Translations under genes and position numbers: made by a program
Assembly: GCA_018830415.1 (NCBI GenBank)
Contig: JAHJSJ010000253.1
Span: forward strand, 1 to 29,717
From: Alphaproteobacteria bacterium
GTDB taxonomy: Bacteria; Pseudomonadota; Alphaproteobacteria; Sphingomonadales; Sphingomonadaceae
DNA length: 29,717 nt
Reading direction: 5' to 3'
Notes under the pieces: model-generated
Told to the model about the DNA's origin: nothing
Database searches by the model: none
The model's input: only the letters and a program-made list of their open reading frames with translations
In this document: positions 21,906 through 29,717 of the stretch, piece after piece
How positions within the stretch are numbered: position 1 is the first letter of the stretch
Layout: each line of letters starts with the position of its first letter

Positions 21906-23471
21906 ATGAGCCTGCTGAAAAACGTCGGCACCATTGGCGGGCTGACTATGGTCAGCCGGATATTCGGCTTTGCCCGCGACATCATGCTTGCCCGCGTGCT
22001 CGGCGCAGGGGGGGTGGCGGATGCGTGGCAGCTGGCGTTCCAGCTGCCCAACCTGTTCCGCCGCCTGTTTGCCGAAGGCGCGTTCGCATCCGCATTCGTG
22101 CCGCTGTTCAACCGTCACATGGCCGTGGACGAGAGCGAGGCGAAGCGCTTTGCGGGCGAGGTGCTCGCGGTGCTGCTGCCGATTCTTGTGCTGTTCGGCG
22201 CAGTGATGATGGTGGCGATGCCGTGGGTGCTGTGGGCCTTTGCCAATGCCGAACTGCGCGGCAATGAAGCGACCTATGATCTGGCGGTGATGATGGGCCG
22301 GATCGCGTTTCCCTACCTGATGTTCATGAGCATGGCGACGCTGGTGGCGGCAATCCTCAATTCGCTGTCGCGCTTTGCCGCTGCTGCCGCCGCACCGATC
22401 CTGCTCAATATCTGCCTGCTCGGCGCGCTGGTGTGGGGCGCGTTTCAGACACCGGGCGAGGCCACCCGCGCGGCCACCGGGATCGGGCTGGCGATTGCGG
22501 TTTCAGTGAGCGGGCTGCTGCAACTCGGCTGGCTTTACTGGTTTATGCGCCGCGCGGGCTTCCGCATTCCGAGGGGGCGTCCGCGGATCACCCCGCGGAT
22601 CAAGGAAATGGGCGTGCTGATCGTGCCGGCGGTGTTTGGTGCCGGGGTGTATCAGATCAGCCGCTTCATCGATCTGTTCTTCATTCGCGGGCTGCCCGAT
22701 GGCAGCCTCACCTACATAGCGATGGCCGACCGCTGGAATCAGCTGCCGCTGGGCATCATCGGCATCGCGCTGGGCACGGCGATCCTGCCCGCCTTGTCCC
22801 GCTACATCGCCAAGGCCGAGGATGACGAGGCGGTGCGCCTGCAAGCCAACGCGATCGAACTCGCCATGCTGCTGACCCTGCCGTGCGCGGTGGCGCTGTT
22901 CTTTACCGGGTTCGCCTTCGTCAAGGCGTTCATGCAGGGCCAGGCCTTCACGGCTGAGGACGCACGCGTGACCGGCATGGTGGTTTCGGCATTGGTTGTC
23001 GGCCTGCCTGCCTATGTGCTGGTCAAGGTGCTGACCCCCAATTTCTTCGCGCGCAAGGACACCCGCACCCCGGTTTACACCGCTGGCGCTTCGCTGGTGG
23101 TGACGGTGGGATTGAATATCGTGCTGGTGCCGGTTCTGGGAGTGGTCGGGCTCGCGCTGGCGGGGGCTGCGGGGGCGTGGATCAATATCATGCTGCTCGG
23201 CGGGATTCTGGCGCGGCGCGGGTTTTTCCGCCTGCCCGCGCGGGTGTTTGGACGGATCGGACGAATCGCGCTCGCCTCGGCGCTGATGGGGGCGGCGCTG
23301 ATGGCATTGATGCCGGTGATTACCCCGTGGCTGGACGGCCCCTTTACCACGCGCCTGCTGGCAATTGGCGCGATCATGGCGGTCAGCCTTGTCACCTATG
23401 GCGCAGGCACCGTGGTGCTCGGCGTACTCGACAAGGCGACGGTGCAGCGCCTAATGCGCCGCCAGAACTAA
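21906..23471 (+). CDS. murJ: Lipid II flippase MurJ
   Basis: The start is set at 21906 (MSLLKNVGTIGG, 521 aa), 25 bp after secB; an open extension to 21813 lies inside secB and is rejected. The start motif GGLTMVSRIFGFARDIMLARVLGAG is diagnostic of MurJ/MviN, as are FRRLFAEGAFASAFVP and the many membrane helices (about 14). The protein flips lipid II across the inner membrane for peptidoglycan synthesis. It is followed 16 bp later by trpS, suggesting co-transcription of secB, murJ and trpS. Confidence 0.96.
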   Translation: MSLLKNVGTIGGLTMVSRIFGFARDIMLARVLGAGGVADAWQLAFQLPNLFRRLFAEGAFASAFVPLFNRHMAVDESEAKRFAGEVLAVLLPILVLFGAVMMVAMPWVLWAFANAELRGNEATYDLAVMMGRIAFPYLMFMSMATLVAAILNSLSRFAAAAAAPILLNICLLGALVWGAFQTPGEATRAATGIGLAIAVSVSGLLQLGWLYWFMRRAGFRIPRGRPRITPRIKEMGVLIVPAVFGAGVYQISRFIDLFFIRGLPDGSLTYIAMADRWNQLPLGIIGIALGTAILPALSRYIAKAEDDEAVRLQANAIELAMLLTLPCAVALFFTGFAFVKAFMQGQAFTAEDARVTGMVVSALVVGLPAYVLVKVLTPNFFARKDTRTPVYTAGASLVVTVGLNIVLVPVLGVVGLALAGAAGAWINIMLLGGILARRGFFRLPARVFGRIGRIALASALMGAALMALMPVITPWLDGPFTTRLLAIGAIMAVSLVTYGAGTVVLGVLDKATVQRLMRRQN

Positions 23472-23487
23472 CAAAGCAGGACAAATC

Positions 23488-24507
23488 ATGCGCGTCGTTT
23501 CCGGCATCCAGCCCACGGGCAAGCCCCACCTTGGCAATTATCTCGGCGCGATCCGCAATTACGTGAAGTTGCAGGATGACGCCCACTCTGCCGGTGGCGA
23601 GTGCCTGATTTTCATCGCTGATCTGCACGCGATTTCGATGCCGCATGATCCGGCAGAACTGCGCGAATCGACGCTCGAACTGGTTGCCACGCTGGTTGCC
23701 TGCGGGCTTGATCCCGACAAGACGATCCTGTTCAACCAGGCGCAGGTTCCTGCGCACCCCGAACTGCAATGGCTGCTCAGCGGCACCGCCCGCATGGGCT
23801 GGCTGAACCGCATGACCCAGTGGAAGGACAAGGCGGGCAAGAACCGTGAGGGGCAATCGGTGGCGCTGTTCACCTATCCCGTGCTGCAAGCCGCCGATGT
23901 GCTGCTGTATCAGGCAACCCACGTGCCGGTGGGCGAGGATCAGAAACAGCATCTCGAACTCGCCCGCGACATTGCGCAAAAATTCAACAATGATTTCGGG
24001 ACGGAGGACGCGCCGATCTTTACCCTGCCCGATCCGATCATCCCCGCTGAAGCCGCGCGGATCATGTCGCTGCGCGATGGCAGTGCCAAGATGTCGAAGT
24101 CTGACCCTTCGGACATGAGCCGCATCAATCTGTCCGATGATGCCGACACGATGGCGCAAAAGGTGAAGAAGGCGAAAACCGATCCCGAACCGCTGCCCAG
24201 CGAAGAAGCCGGGCTGGCTGACCGGCCAGAGGCGCGCAATCTGGTGGGGATTTACGCGGCGCTGTCAGGACAGTCGGCGGCGCAGGTGCTCAGCCAATAT
24301 GGCGGACAGGGTTTCGGCGGCTTCAAGCCCGCGCTGGCGGATTTGCTGGTCGCAACGCTCGGCCCGATTCGCGAACGATTCGTGGCGTTGAAAGACGACC
24401 GCGAAGCCTTGGACGCGATCCTTGCGCGCGGGGCGGCCAAGGCGCGTGAACGCGGAGCGCCGACGCTGAGCGCAGCCTACCGCGCCTTGGGGCTGGTGCG
24501 GCATTAG
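23488..24507 (+). CDS. trpS: Tryptophanyl-tRNA synthetase
   Basis: The protein has 339 residues; AGGAC precedes the ATG. It is a class I aminoacyl-tRNA synthetase with the HIGH-type motif PHLGN at 13-17 and KMSKS at 201-205. The family signature GIQPTGKPHLGNYLGA is at the N-terminus. Between them lie the tryptophan-pocket segments (FIADLHA, TYPVLQAADVLLY, VPVGEDQKQHLELAR). It charges tRNA-Trp in the cytosol. Length and motifs are normal. No clear terminator follows; the next gene starts 132 bp downstream. Confidence 0.97.
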   Translation: MRVVSGIQPTGKPHLGNYLGAIRNYVKLQDDAHSAGGECLIFIADLHAISMPHDPAELRESTLELVATLVACGLDPDKTILFNQAQVPAHPELQWLLSGTARMGWLNRMTQWKDKAGKNREGQSVALFTYPVLQAADVLLYQATHVPVGEDQKQHLELARDIAQKFNNDFGTEDAPIFTLPDPIIPAEAARIMSLRDGSAKMSKSDPSDMSRINLSDDADTMAQKVKKAKTDPEPLPSEEAGLADRPEARNLVGIYAALSGQSAAQVLSQYGGQGFGGFKPALADLLVATLGPIRERFVALKDDREALDAILARGAAKARERGAPTLSAAYRALGLVRH

Positions 24508-24639
24508 GCCAGCGCACACTGCGACGAAACGAGGCACAGCTACGCCCAATGTTCAATCGCCGTTCATGACTTAAGGATATGATATCGCTTTCAGGCACCA
24601 TTGCGATTGTCGCACTGGCGCCAATACAAGGGTTGTGTC

Positions 24640-25341
24640 ATGCTGACCTCTATGTCCTCGATGAAATCTCTCGCCCGCCTTGGCCTGCCGCTTGCCCTTG
24701 TGCTCGGCGTGTCGGCCTGTGCTACCCCGTTCAAGGCGGAAGTATCGCGTTTCGCGGTGCCATTACCTGCGCCGCAAGGGCAGACCTTTGCCGTGGTCGC
24801 GGAAGACCCCAAGCTGGCTGGCGGGCTGGAATTCTCGCTTTATGCCGACATGGTCGCGAAAGAACTGGAGCGGATCGGTTACAACCGGGCTTCGTCTCCC
24901 GAAACCGCCAATATGCTGGTACGCTTCGATTACGGGGTGGATAACGGGCGAGAGCGCGTTCGTTCCGACTATGGCGGCTATGGTGGTTATGGCGGCTATG
25001 GCGGCTTCGGCCGGTTTGGTAGCTTTGGCGGGTTTGGTCATCATCGCGGCTATGCGTTTGGCCTGTATGATCCCTACCTCGGTGGAGGCGGAGTGCGCAG
25101 CTACACCGTCTTTACCAGCGGCATTGATGTGAAGATTGATCGCACCGCCGATGGCCAGCGCCTGTTCGAAGGCAAGGCCGAAGCCGTGTCGCGGTCAAAC
25201 CGCCTGCCCAACCTCGTCCCCAATCTGGTCGATGCGATGTTTACCGATTTTCCGGGTTCTTCGGGTGAGGTTGTGCGGATTACCATCAAGGATGACGAAA
25301 AGACCGTGCGCCCCGCCCCGGATGATAGCGGCGGCTACTGA
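24640..25341 (+). CDS. DUF4136 lipoprotein
   Basis: The start is placed at 24640 (233 aa), with AAGGG seven bases upstream; an open TTG at 24601 has no such site. The N-terminus is a lipoprotein signal with lipobox GVSAC, lipidated at Cys27, so the mature protein is an envelope lipoprotein. The mature part matches DUF4136: a first strand region (FAVVAEDP, then LYADMVAKELERIGY and NMLVRFDYGV) and a C-terminal part (LFEGKAEAVSRSNRLPNLVPNLVDAMFTDFPG). An unusual Gly/Tyr/Phe-rich stretch at 111-148 is built from YGG repeats. The function of DUF4136 is unknown; members are commonly envelope-associated. Confidence 0.88.
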   Translation: MLTSMSSMKSLARLGLPLALVLGVSACATPFKAEVSRFAVPLPAPQGQTFAVVAEDPKLAGGLEFSLYADMVAKELERIGYNRASSPETANMLVRFDYGVDNGRERVRSDYGGYGGYGGYGGFGRFGSFGGFGHHRGYAFGLYDPYLGGGGVRSYTVFTSGIDVKIDRTADGQRLFEGKAEAVSRSNRLPNLVPNLVDAMFTDFPGSSGEVVRITIKDDEKTVRPAPDDSGGY

Positions 25342-25367
25342 TAATAATTCCCTGAATGGGGACAAAC

Positions 25368-25400
25368 AGGCGGCACCGGGTAATCGGTGCCGCCTTTTTT
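25368..25400 (+). terminator. Rho-independent terminator after the DUF4136 gene
   Basis: AGGCGGCACCG (25368-25378) pairs perfectly with CGGTGCCGCCT (25385-25395) around a 6-nt loop and runs into six T residues (25395-25400). It serves the plus-strand gene. On the minus strand the same hairpin, followed by TGTTTGT, may also stop transcription from dut. Confidence 0.92.
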
Positions 25401-25412
25401 GTTGAGCACCCG

Positions 25413-25871
25413 CTAAAGCGCCGCGTGCCCGCCGGTCGAGCCGAACCCGCCTGCGCCGCGTGTCGTCGCGTCAAGTTCGGCAACCTCGTCCCACGCCGCC
25501 TGCAGCACCGGGGCGAGCACCAGTTGCGCCACGCGGTCACCGCGCTGAACCGTGAAGGGTTCGTTGCCCAGATTGATCAGGATCACCTTCAGCTCGCCGC
25601 GATAATCGCTGTCGATCGTGCCGGGGGTGTTGGGGACGGTGATGCCGTGCTTGAGCGCGAGGCCGGAGCGCGGGCGCACCTGAATTTCGAAGCCTTGCGG
25701 GATCGCGACTGCCAATCCGGTCGCCACCGCATGGCGTGCGCCGGGCGCGATCACCACGTCCTCGGCGCTGACCACATCCATGCCCGCCGCGCCCGATGTG
25801 GCATAGGCGGGCAATGGCAGGCCCTCACCGTGGGGCAGGCGTTTCAACTGCACCGCAACAGGAACGCTCAT
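25413..25871 (-). CDS. dut: dUTP diphosphatase (dUTPase)
   Basis: The protein has 152 residues; its start overlaps the coaBC stop (ATGA). All five trimeric dUTPase motifs are present in order: SGAAGMDV, RPRSGLAL, GTIDSDYRGELKV, RGDRVAQLVL and RGAGGFGSTG. It hydrolyses dUTP to dUMP and pyrophosphate, keeping uracil out of DNA and feeding thymidylate synthesis. Length is standard. The coaBC-dut pair is a common arrangement. Confidence 0.97.
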   Translation of the reverse strand: MSVPVAVQLKRLPHGEGLPLPAYATSGAAGMDVVSAEDVVIAPGARHAVATGLAVAIPQGFEIQVRPRSGLALKHGITVPNTPGTIDSDYRGELKVILINLGNEPFTVQRGDRVAQLVLAPVLQAAWDEVAELDATTRGAGGFGSTGGHAAL

Positions 25872-27547
25872 TCCGCCGCCTCGACCCGGAACGCCGCCGC
25901 GATGCGTTCGGCCAGCGCCATCGCCACCGCGCTTTTGGGCATTTCGTCGAGCGTTTCGACCCCTTCGGCGCTGACGATATGCACGCGGTTCATGTCGCCG
26001 CCCATCACGTCACCCGAAACATCATTCGCAACGATCCAGTCGGCCACCTTGCGCTTGCGCTTGGCCTTGGCGTTTTCGATCACGTTTTCGGTTTCAGCAG
26101 CAAAGCCGATCACCAGTCCGGGGCGTTTGGCACCGGTCGCAAGATTGGTCAGGATGTCGGGATTTTCGGTCAACATCAGCGCAGGCGGAGCCGATCCGCG
26201 TTTCTTGATCTTTTCGCCGCGATATTCCTTGGGCCGCCAATCGGCCACGGCGGCCACCATGACCGCGACATCGGCAGGCAGCGACCGCTTGACCGTTTCG
26301 GCCATTTCCTGCGCGCTTTCCACGTCCAGTCGCTTGACCCCCGCCGGGGTTTTCAACGCGACCGGCCCCGCCACCAGCGTCACCCGCGCGCCCAGCGCGG
26401 CGGCGGCGGCGGCAATCGCAAAGCCTTGCTTCCCGCTCGACCGGTTGGCGATGTAGCGCACCGGATCAATCGCTTCCCAGGTCGGCCCGGCAGTGACCAG
26501 CACATGGCGACCCGCCAGCGGGCGGTGCGATGCGGCGATGCCGAAATCGGCGCCTTCAGGCACCTCGCCCAGCACAGCCTCGATTTCATCGGGCGTGGCC
26601 GGGGCGATCGGTTCGGGCGCGGTTTTGCGCGGGTCCACCTCGTGATTGATGGCGCCGATGTCGATCGGCGGGGCAGCGTTGGCGTTGCCTTTTTGCGCGA
26701 GCAACGGGCCGCCCAGATCGGGGGCAAACTCGGGCGCGGGTTCTTCTTCGGGTGGGGGAAGATCGCCTTCCTCAAGCGGCGGCAAATCTTCGTATTCGGC
26801 CTCGATTTCCTCGTGGCTGCGCTTGGCAGTCGACCGCGGGATGATCCGCGAAAAGAAATTGCTCAGCCCGCCTGCGGGCATGGCCGCATCGCCGGCACCC
26901 CCGTCATCGCCATCACCATCACCATCACCCTCGCTCTCGCCCTCAAGCGCTTCGAGCGCGATGGCCGGGCGCGGAAGCGCAGCGACGGGCGCGGGCAGAT
27001 CGATGCCGAGGTGGTCGGCAATCGCGCGCCAGATCGCTTCTGGTTCGGGCAGGCGGCCATAGCCGAATTCGCCGCACGCCATCGGGCCTTTGTCGGGGTG
27101 GAGCACGGTAACGCCCGCCGATTTCAGCACGGCGATGTTGCGCTGGGTCGCTTCATGCTCCCACATCCGCACATTCATCGCGGGCACCGCGATCACCGGC
27201 TTGTCGGTGGCAAGGATCAGCGTGGTCGCCAGATCATCGGCAATCCCGCTCGCCATCTTGGCCAGCAGATCGGCTGTTGCCGGGCACACCACCACCAGAT
27301 CCGCCTCCCGGCTGAGCTGGATATGCCCCATCTCGGCCTCGTTCTTGAGGTCGAACAGGTTGGTGTAAACCTGATTTTCGCTGAGCGCGGCAAGCGCCAT
27401 CGGGGTGACGAATTGCTGCCCGCCTTTGGTGATGACGCAGGTGACATCGCCGCCACCCTTGCGGATCAGGCGCACCAGTTCGCAGGCCTTGTAGGCCGCG
27501 ATCCCGCCGCCCACGACCAACAGAACCTTTGGTCCCGCTGCGCCCAT
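25868..27547 (-). CDS. coaBC: Bifunctional phosphopantothenoylcysteine decarboxylase/phosphopantothenate-cysteine ligase
   Basis: The start is placed at 27547 (MGAAGPKVLLV, 559 aa), with AAGGAG ten bases upstream. The CoaC flavin domain (1-180) holds H75, PAMN with N125, and C158 in MACGEFGYGR, at the same numbering as the E. coli Dfp catalytic residues. The CoaB domain begins at about residue 345 (GRHVLVTAGPTWEAIDPVRYI, RSSGKQG) and includes AAVADWRP and ENPDIL. The enzyme makes 4'-phosphopantetheine from 4'-phosphopantothenate and cysteine for coenzyme A. Typical members are about 400 residues. Here an extra segment of about 150 residues (186-340), very acidic and Pro/Gly-rich, separates the domains. 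Its DNA includes an imperfect CATCAC repeat near 26909-26930. Confidence 0.95.
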   Translation of the reverse strand: MGAAGPKVLLVVGGGIAAYKACELVRLIRKGGGDVTCVITKGGQQFVTPMALAALSENQVYTNLFDLKNEAEMGHIQLSREADLVVVCPATADLLAKMASGIADDLATTLILATDKPVIAVPAMNVRMWEHEATQRNIAVLKSAGVTVLHPDKGPMACGEFGYGRLPEPEAIWRAIADHLGIDLPAPVAALPRPAIALEALEGESEGDGDGDGDDGGAGDAAMPAGGLSNFFSRIIPRSTAKRSHEEIEAEYEDLPPLEEGDLPPPEEEPAPEFAPDLGGPLLAQKGNANAAPPIDIGAINHEVDPRKTAPEPIAPATPDEIEAVLGEVPEGADFGIAASHRPLAGRHVLVTAGPTWEAIDPVRYIANRSSGKQGFAIAAAAAALGARVTLVAGPVALKTPAGVKRLDVESAQEMAETVKRSLPADVAVMVAAVADWRPKEYRGEKIKKRGSAPPALMLTENPDILTNLATGAKRPGLVIGFAAETENVIENAKAKRKRKVADWIVANDVSGDVMGGDMNRVHIVSAEGVETLDEMPKSAVAMALAERIAAAFRVEAAE

Positions 27548-27697
27548 TCCCGTCACACTCCTTGTTGCCCCGCTAGTCCGGCGCGTCACACACTCCCTAG
27601 CGCCCTGCCCCAGTCGCGCCAAGCCCAGCAAACGTCATGCTCCACGGTGGTTAATATTGTGCTTATCCCAAAGCGTGATGAGCCTGTTTCAACGTAC

Positions 27698-27706
27698 TGG
27701 TATAAA
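27698..27706 (+). promoter_or_regulatory. Possible extended -10 promoter for the DUF4345 gene
   Basis: TGGTATAAA matches the extended -10 pattern (TGn plus TATAAT-like hexamer) and would start transcription about 36 bases before the ATG at 27749. No clear TTGACA -35 box is seen at the expected distance, which extended -10 promoters can tolerate. Confidence 0.35.
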
Positions 27707-27748
27707 GCGCGCGATAGCCATAAGCTGGTGCGAGAAGGGGATTGATCC

Positions 27749-28141
27749 ATGATTTTTGCATTGCGCATTGCGCTCGCCCTGTTGGGCGTGCTGTTTGTTT
27801 CGATGAGTTTCGGGTTTTTGACCAACCCCGGCACCGCTGGGGGCGATTTCGGCATCACCGCATTGGGCCCGCAGGGCATGGCGAGCATCAGGGCGGATCT
27901 CACCGCATTTTTCGCAGTTGCGGGCGGAGCGTTCCTGCTAGGTGCGTGGAAACGCAATGGCGGGGCGCTGCTGGTAGCCGCAGCTCTGATGGCGATTGCA
28001 TTTGCCGGGCGCAGCATCAGTGTGGTGTTTGATGGCACCTATGACGGGTGGTTCGTGCCGATGGGCGTGGAGGCCGTATCGGTGATCCTTGCGCTGATCG
28101 GCAGCCGCGTGCTGCCCGAGAAGATTAAACCCTCACCCTAA
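27749..28141 (+). CDS. DUF4345 small membrane protein
   Basis: The protein has 130 residues; GAAGGGG lies eight to nine bases before the ATG. It has four hydrophobic segments (about 4-22, 50-66, 72-90 and 105-122), so it is an integral inner-membrane protein, and matches the DUF4345 pattern (MSFGFLTNP near the start, FFAVAGGAFLLGAWKR in the middle). Function is unknown. It is oriented opposite to coaBC and ubiB, and its TAA shares bases with the ubiB TAG. Confidence 0.75.
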   Translation: MIFALRIALALLGVLFVSMSFGFLTNPGTAGGDFGITALGPQGMASIRADLTAFFAVAGGAFLLGAWKRNGGALLVAAALMAIAFAGRSISVVFDGTYDGWFVPMGVEAVSVILALIGSRVLPEKIKPSP

Positions 28142-29700
28142 AGCAGCCCCGCCACCGTCGCACCCCATACCGCGCCTGCGCCGACCAGCCCGGCGATGAA
28201 ATAGCCGATCCAACCTCCGCCCGCGCCTTGGCTGCGGTCGGTGAGCAGCGGGATTTCAGGCAGTGGCGGCGGTTCGGGGGCGCCGCCTTTGGGCGGGAAT
28301 TTTTCTTCCAGCCGCCGGATCAGGCCGGGCAGGCGGAACAATGTCTCGGTGTCCTGTTTCAGCCGGTCTGCCAGTGCGGCCTCCGGCCCCAACTCGTCAC
28401 GAATCCAGCTGCGCACGTAAGGCGCGGCGGTGTCCCACATATTGATATCGGGGTTCAGCTGCGTGGCGATACCTTCGACCATCACCATCGTTTTTTGCAG
28501 CAACAACAGGTGCGGCTGGGTCTGCATATCGAAATCGCGGGTGATCGCGAACAGCCCGTCGAGCATCTGGCCGACGCTGAGTTCCTTCACCGGCTTGCCG
28601 CGCATCGGTTCACCCACCGCGCGCAGTGCGGTGGCGAATTCACCGACCGAATGATAACTCGGCACATATTGCGCCTCGAAATGGATTTCTGCGACCCGGC
28701 GGTAATTGCCCGTGGTCAGGCCGTAGAGAATTTCCGCCAGCCATTGCCGCGCGCGCCGGTCGATCCGGCCCATGATTCCGAAATCGATCGCGGCGATGGT
28801 GCCGTCGTCCTCCACGAACAGGTTGCCCTGATGCATATCGGCATGGAAAAATCCGGCGCTGATCGCCTGCGTCAGAAAGCTGATGACCAGTTTATCGGAC
28901 AGCGCGGCAAGATCATGCCCGCGCGCGCGCAATTCATCGACCCGGCTGATCTTGATCCCGTCGATCCATTCGATCGTCAGCACCCGGCCATTGGTGCGAT
29001 CCCAGTCGATGCCGGGAATGCGATAACCGGGCACGCCCGCCATCTGTTCGGCAAGCTCGCTGGCAGAGGCGGCCTCACGCCGCAGGTCGAGTTCGGAATT
29101 GGTCCAGCGTTTGAAATTGGCGATGGTCAGGCGCGGGCGCAGACGCTCGGCCTCCCCGCCGCCCATCGCTTCAAGATGCGCGGCGGCCCATTCATAGGTC
29201 TGGATGTCGCGCGCGAATTTCTCACGGATGCCGGGGCGCAGCACCTTGATCGCGACCTTGCGGCCATCGGTGGTGGTGCCCTTGTGCACCTGCGCGATGG
29301 ACGCCGCGCCGACCGGCTCGGGGTCGATTTCCGCGAACAGCTTGTCGATCGGCTGGCCAAAGCTGCCCTCAATCGCTGCCTTGATTTCGGCAAATGGCAC
29401 CGGCGGCAGACTGTCCTGGAGCGAGAGCAGGTTGTTCGCTGCTTCCTCGCCCACCAGATCGGGCCGGGTGGCGAGGCTTTGGCCCAGCTTGATCGCTGCC
29501 GGGCCGATGGCGCGGAACGCTCCGGCATAATCGGGCGTGCCGCGCTTGCCGGTTAGCGTGGCGAGCCGCGCCAGCCGCACCATACGGCGCAGCGTTGAGG
29601 GCGCGTTGGGATCATTCTCGATCCCCACCAGCGCCCGGCGGCGCGCCAGCGTCACGCCCCAGCGCGCGAGGCGAAAGAGATGCGTTGCGGAGCTTGTCAC
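28138..29700 (-). CDS. ubiB: UbiB-family ubiquinone biosynthesis protein (atypical kinase/ATPase)
   Basis: The protein has 520 residues from a GTG start at 29700 that overlaps the TGA of an upstream frame (GTGA). The UbiB/ADCK features are present: the KxGQ motif (KLGQ, 71-74), the Ala-rich nucleotide loop VGAASIAQVH (130-139), the AIKVLRPG lysine (K152), and the catalytic ADMHQGNLF and IDFG segments. Two hydrophobic C-terminal segments (about 490-520) anchor it in the membrane. UbiB supports coenzyme Q synthesis, probably by extracting lipid intermediates. In many Alphaproteobacteria the order is ubiE, ubiB, coaBC, dut; here the DUF4345 gene intervenes. Confidence 0.95.
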   Translation of the reverse strand: MTSSATHLFRLARWGVTLARRRALVGIENDPNAPSTLRRMVRLARLATLTGKRGTPDYAGAFRAIGPAAIKLGQSLATRPDLVGEEAANNLLSLQDSLPPVPFAEIKAAIEGSFGQPIDKLFAEIDPEPVGAASIAQVHKGTTTDGRKVAIKVLRPGIREKFARDIQTYEWAAAHLEAMGGGEAERLRPRLTIANFKRWTNSELDLRREAASASELAEQMAGVPGYRIPGIDWDRTNGRVLTIEWIDGIKISRVDELRARGHDLAALSDKLVISFLTQAISAGFFHADMHQGNLFVEDDGTIAAIDFGIMGRIDRRARQWLAEILYGLTTGNYRRVAEIHFEAQYVPSYHSVGEFATALRAVGEPMRGKPVKELSVGQMLDGLFAITRDFDMQTQPHLLLLQKTMVMVEGIATQLNPDINMWDTAAPYVRSWIRDELGPEAALADRLKQDTETLFRLPGLIRRLEEKFPPKGGAPEPPPLPEIPLLTDRSQGAGGGWIGYFIAGLVGAGAVWGATVAGLL

Positions 29701-29717
29701 GCGTTAAATCTTCCACC
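29697..29717 (-). CDS. Last codons of an upstream gene, possibly ubiE (partial)
   Basis: Six codons (GGRFNA) and a TGA overlapping the ubiB GTG as GTGA enter from the right edge. The overlap suggests a translationally coupled upstream gene; by usual gene order that would be ubiE, but too little is visible to identify it. Confidence 0.3.
   Translation of the reverse strand, partial: GGRFNA

Noticed and set aside
27586..28038. 150-codon minus-strand open frame upstream of coaBC
   Set aside because: It lies antisense to the DUF4345 gene, which has membrane segments, a ribosome site and a plausible promoter.

Overview
The window reads as alphaproteobacterial chromosome, most likely from the Sphingomonadales (Erythrobacter or Porphyrobacter type). 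Evidence is the GC-rich coding pattern, the gene pairs ubiB/coaBC/dut and TimA/mltA/Smr next to secB, and the DUF4136 and DUF4345 proteins. Roughly the left 18.4 kb looks like an integrated accessory element. The right 11 kb is ordinary core genome. All identifications come from reading motifs; no database search was run.

Accessory part (1 to about 18.5 kb). The left edge holds the end of a TraD-like conjugation gene and an MNT-HEPN fusion protein. The MNT-HEPN gene converges, across a hairpin, on a minus-strand secretion locus. In transcription order that locus encodes a HlyB-type ABC exporter, a HlyD-type adaptor, a 41-aa ORF, a 50-aa ORF, a 223-aa putative immunity protein and a 3468-aa RTX protein. 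An AlpA-type regulator and a tyrosine integrase follow, back to back across a perfect palindrome. No TolC-type outer membrane channel is encoded here, so one elsewhere would have to be used.

The most interesting system is this secretion locus. The RTX giant begins with what looks like an HNH/ENDO VII-superfamily nuclease domain of the AHH type (H11-H12 and a later HPNYN motif). It continues with a hydrophobic segment, about eleven calcium-binding repeat units and three DxDGDG modules, and ends with a presumed C-terminal type I secretion signal. The gene directly upstream resembles an Imm11/Imm43-type immunity protein. The 50-aa ORF before that is a shortened copy of the toxin's own N-terminus in which the HH pair is RR. 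Three successive ATGA stop/start overlaps link the four genes. I infer a type-I-secreted, N-terminally tipped polymorphic toxin with its immunity gene and the remains of an older tip.

Core part (18.5 to 29.7 kb). Smr-domain protein, mltA and timA run on the minus strand, divergent from secB, murJ and trpS. A DUF4136 lipoprotein gene ends in a strong terminator and faces dut and coaBC. A DUF4345 membrane protein gene lies in the opposite direction between coaBC and ubiB, in a cluster that is usually co-directional. Two unusual insertions occur in core genes: a palindromic element inside the Smr gene, and an acidic linker of about 150 residues between the two halves of CoaBC.
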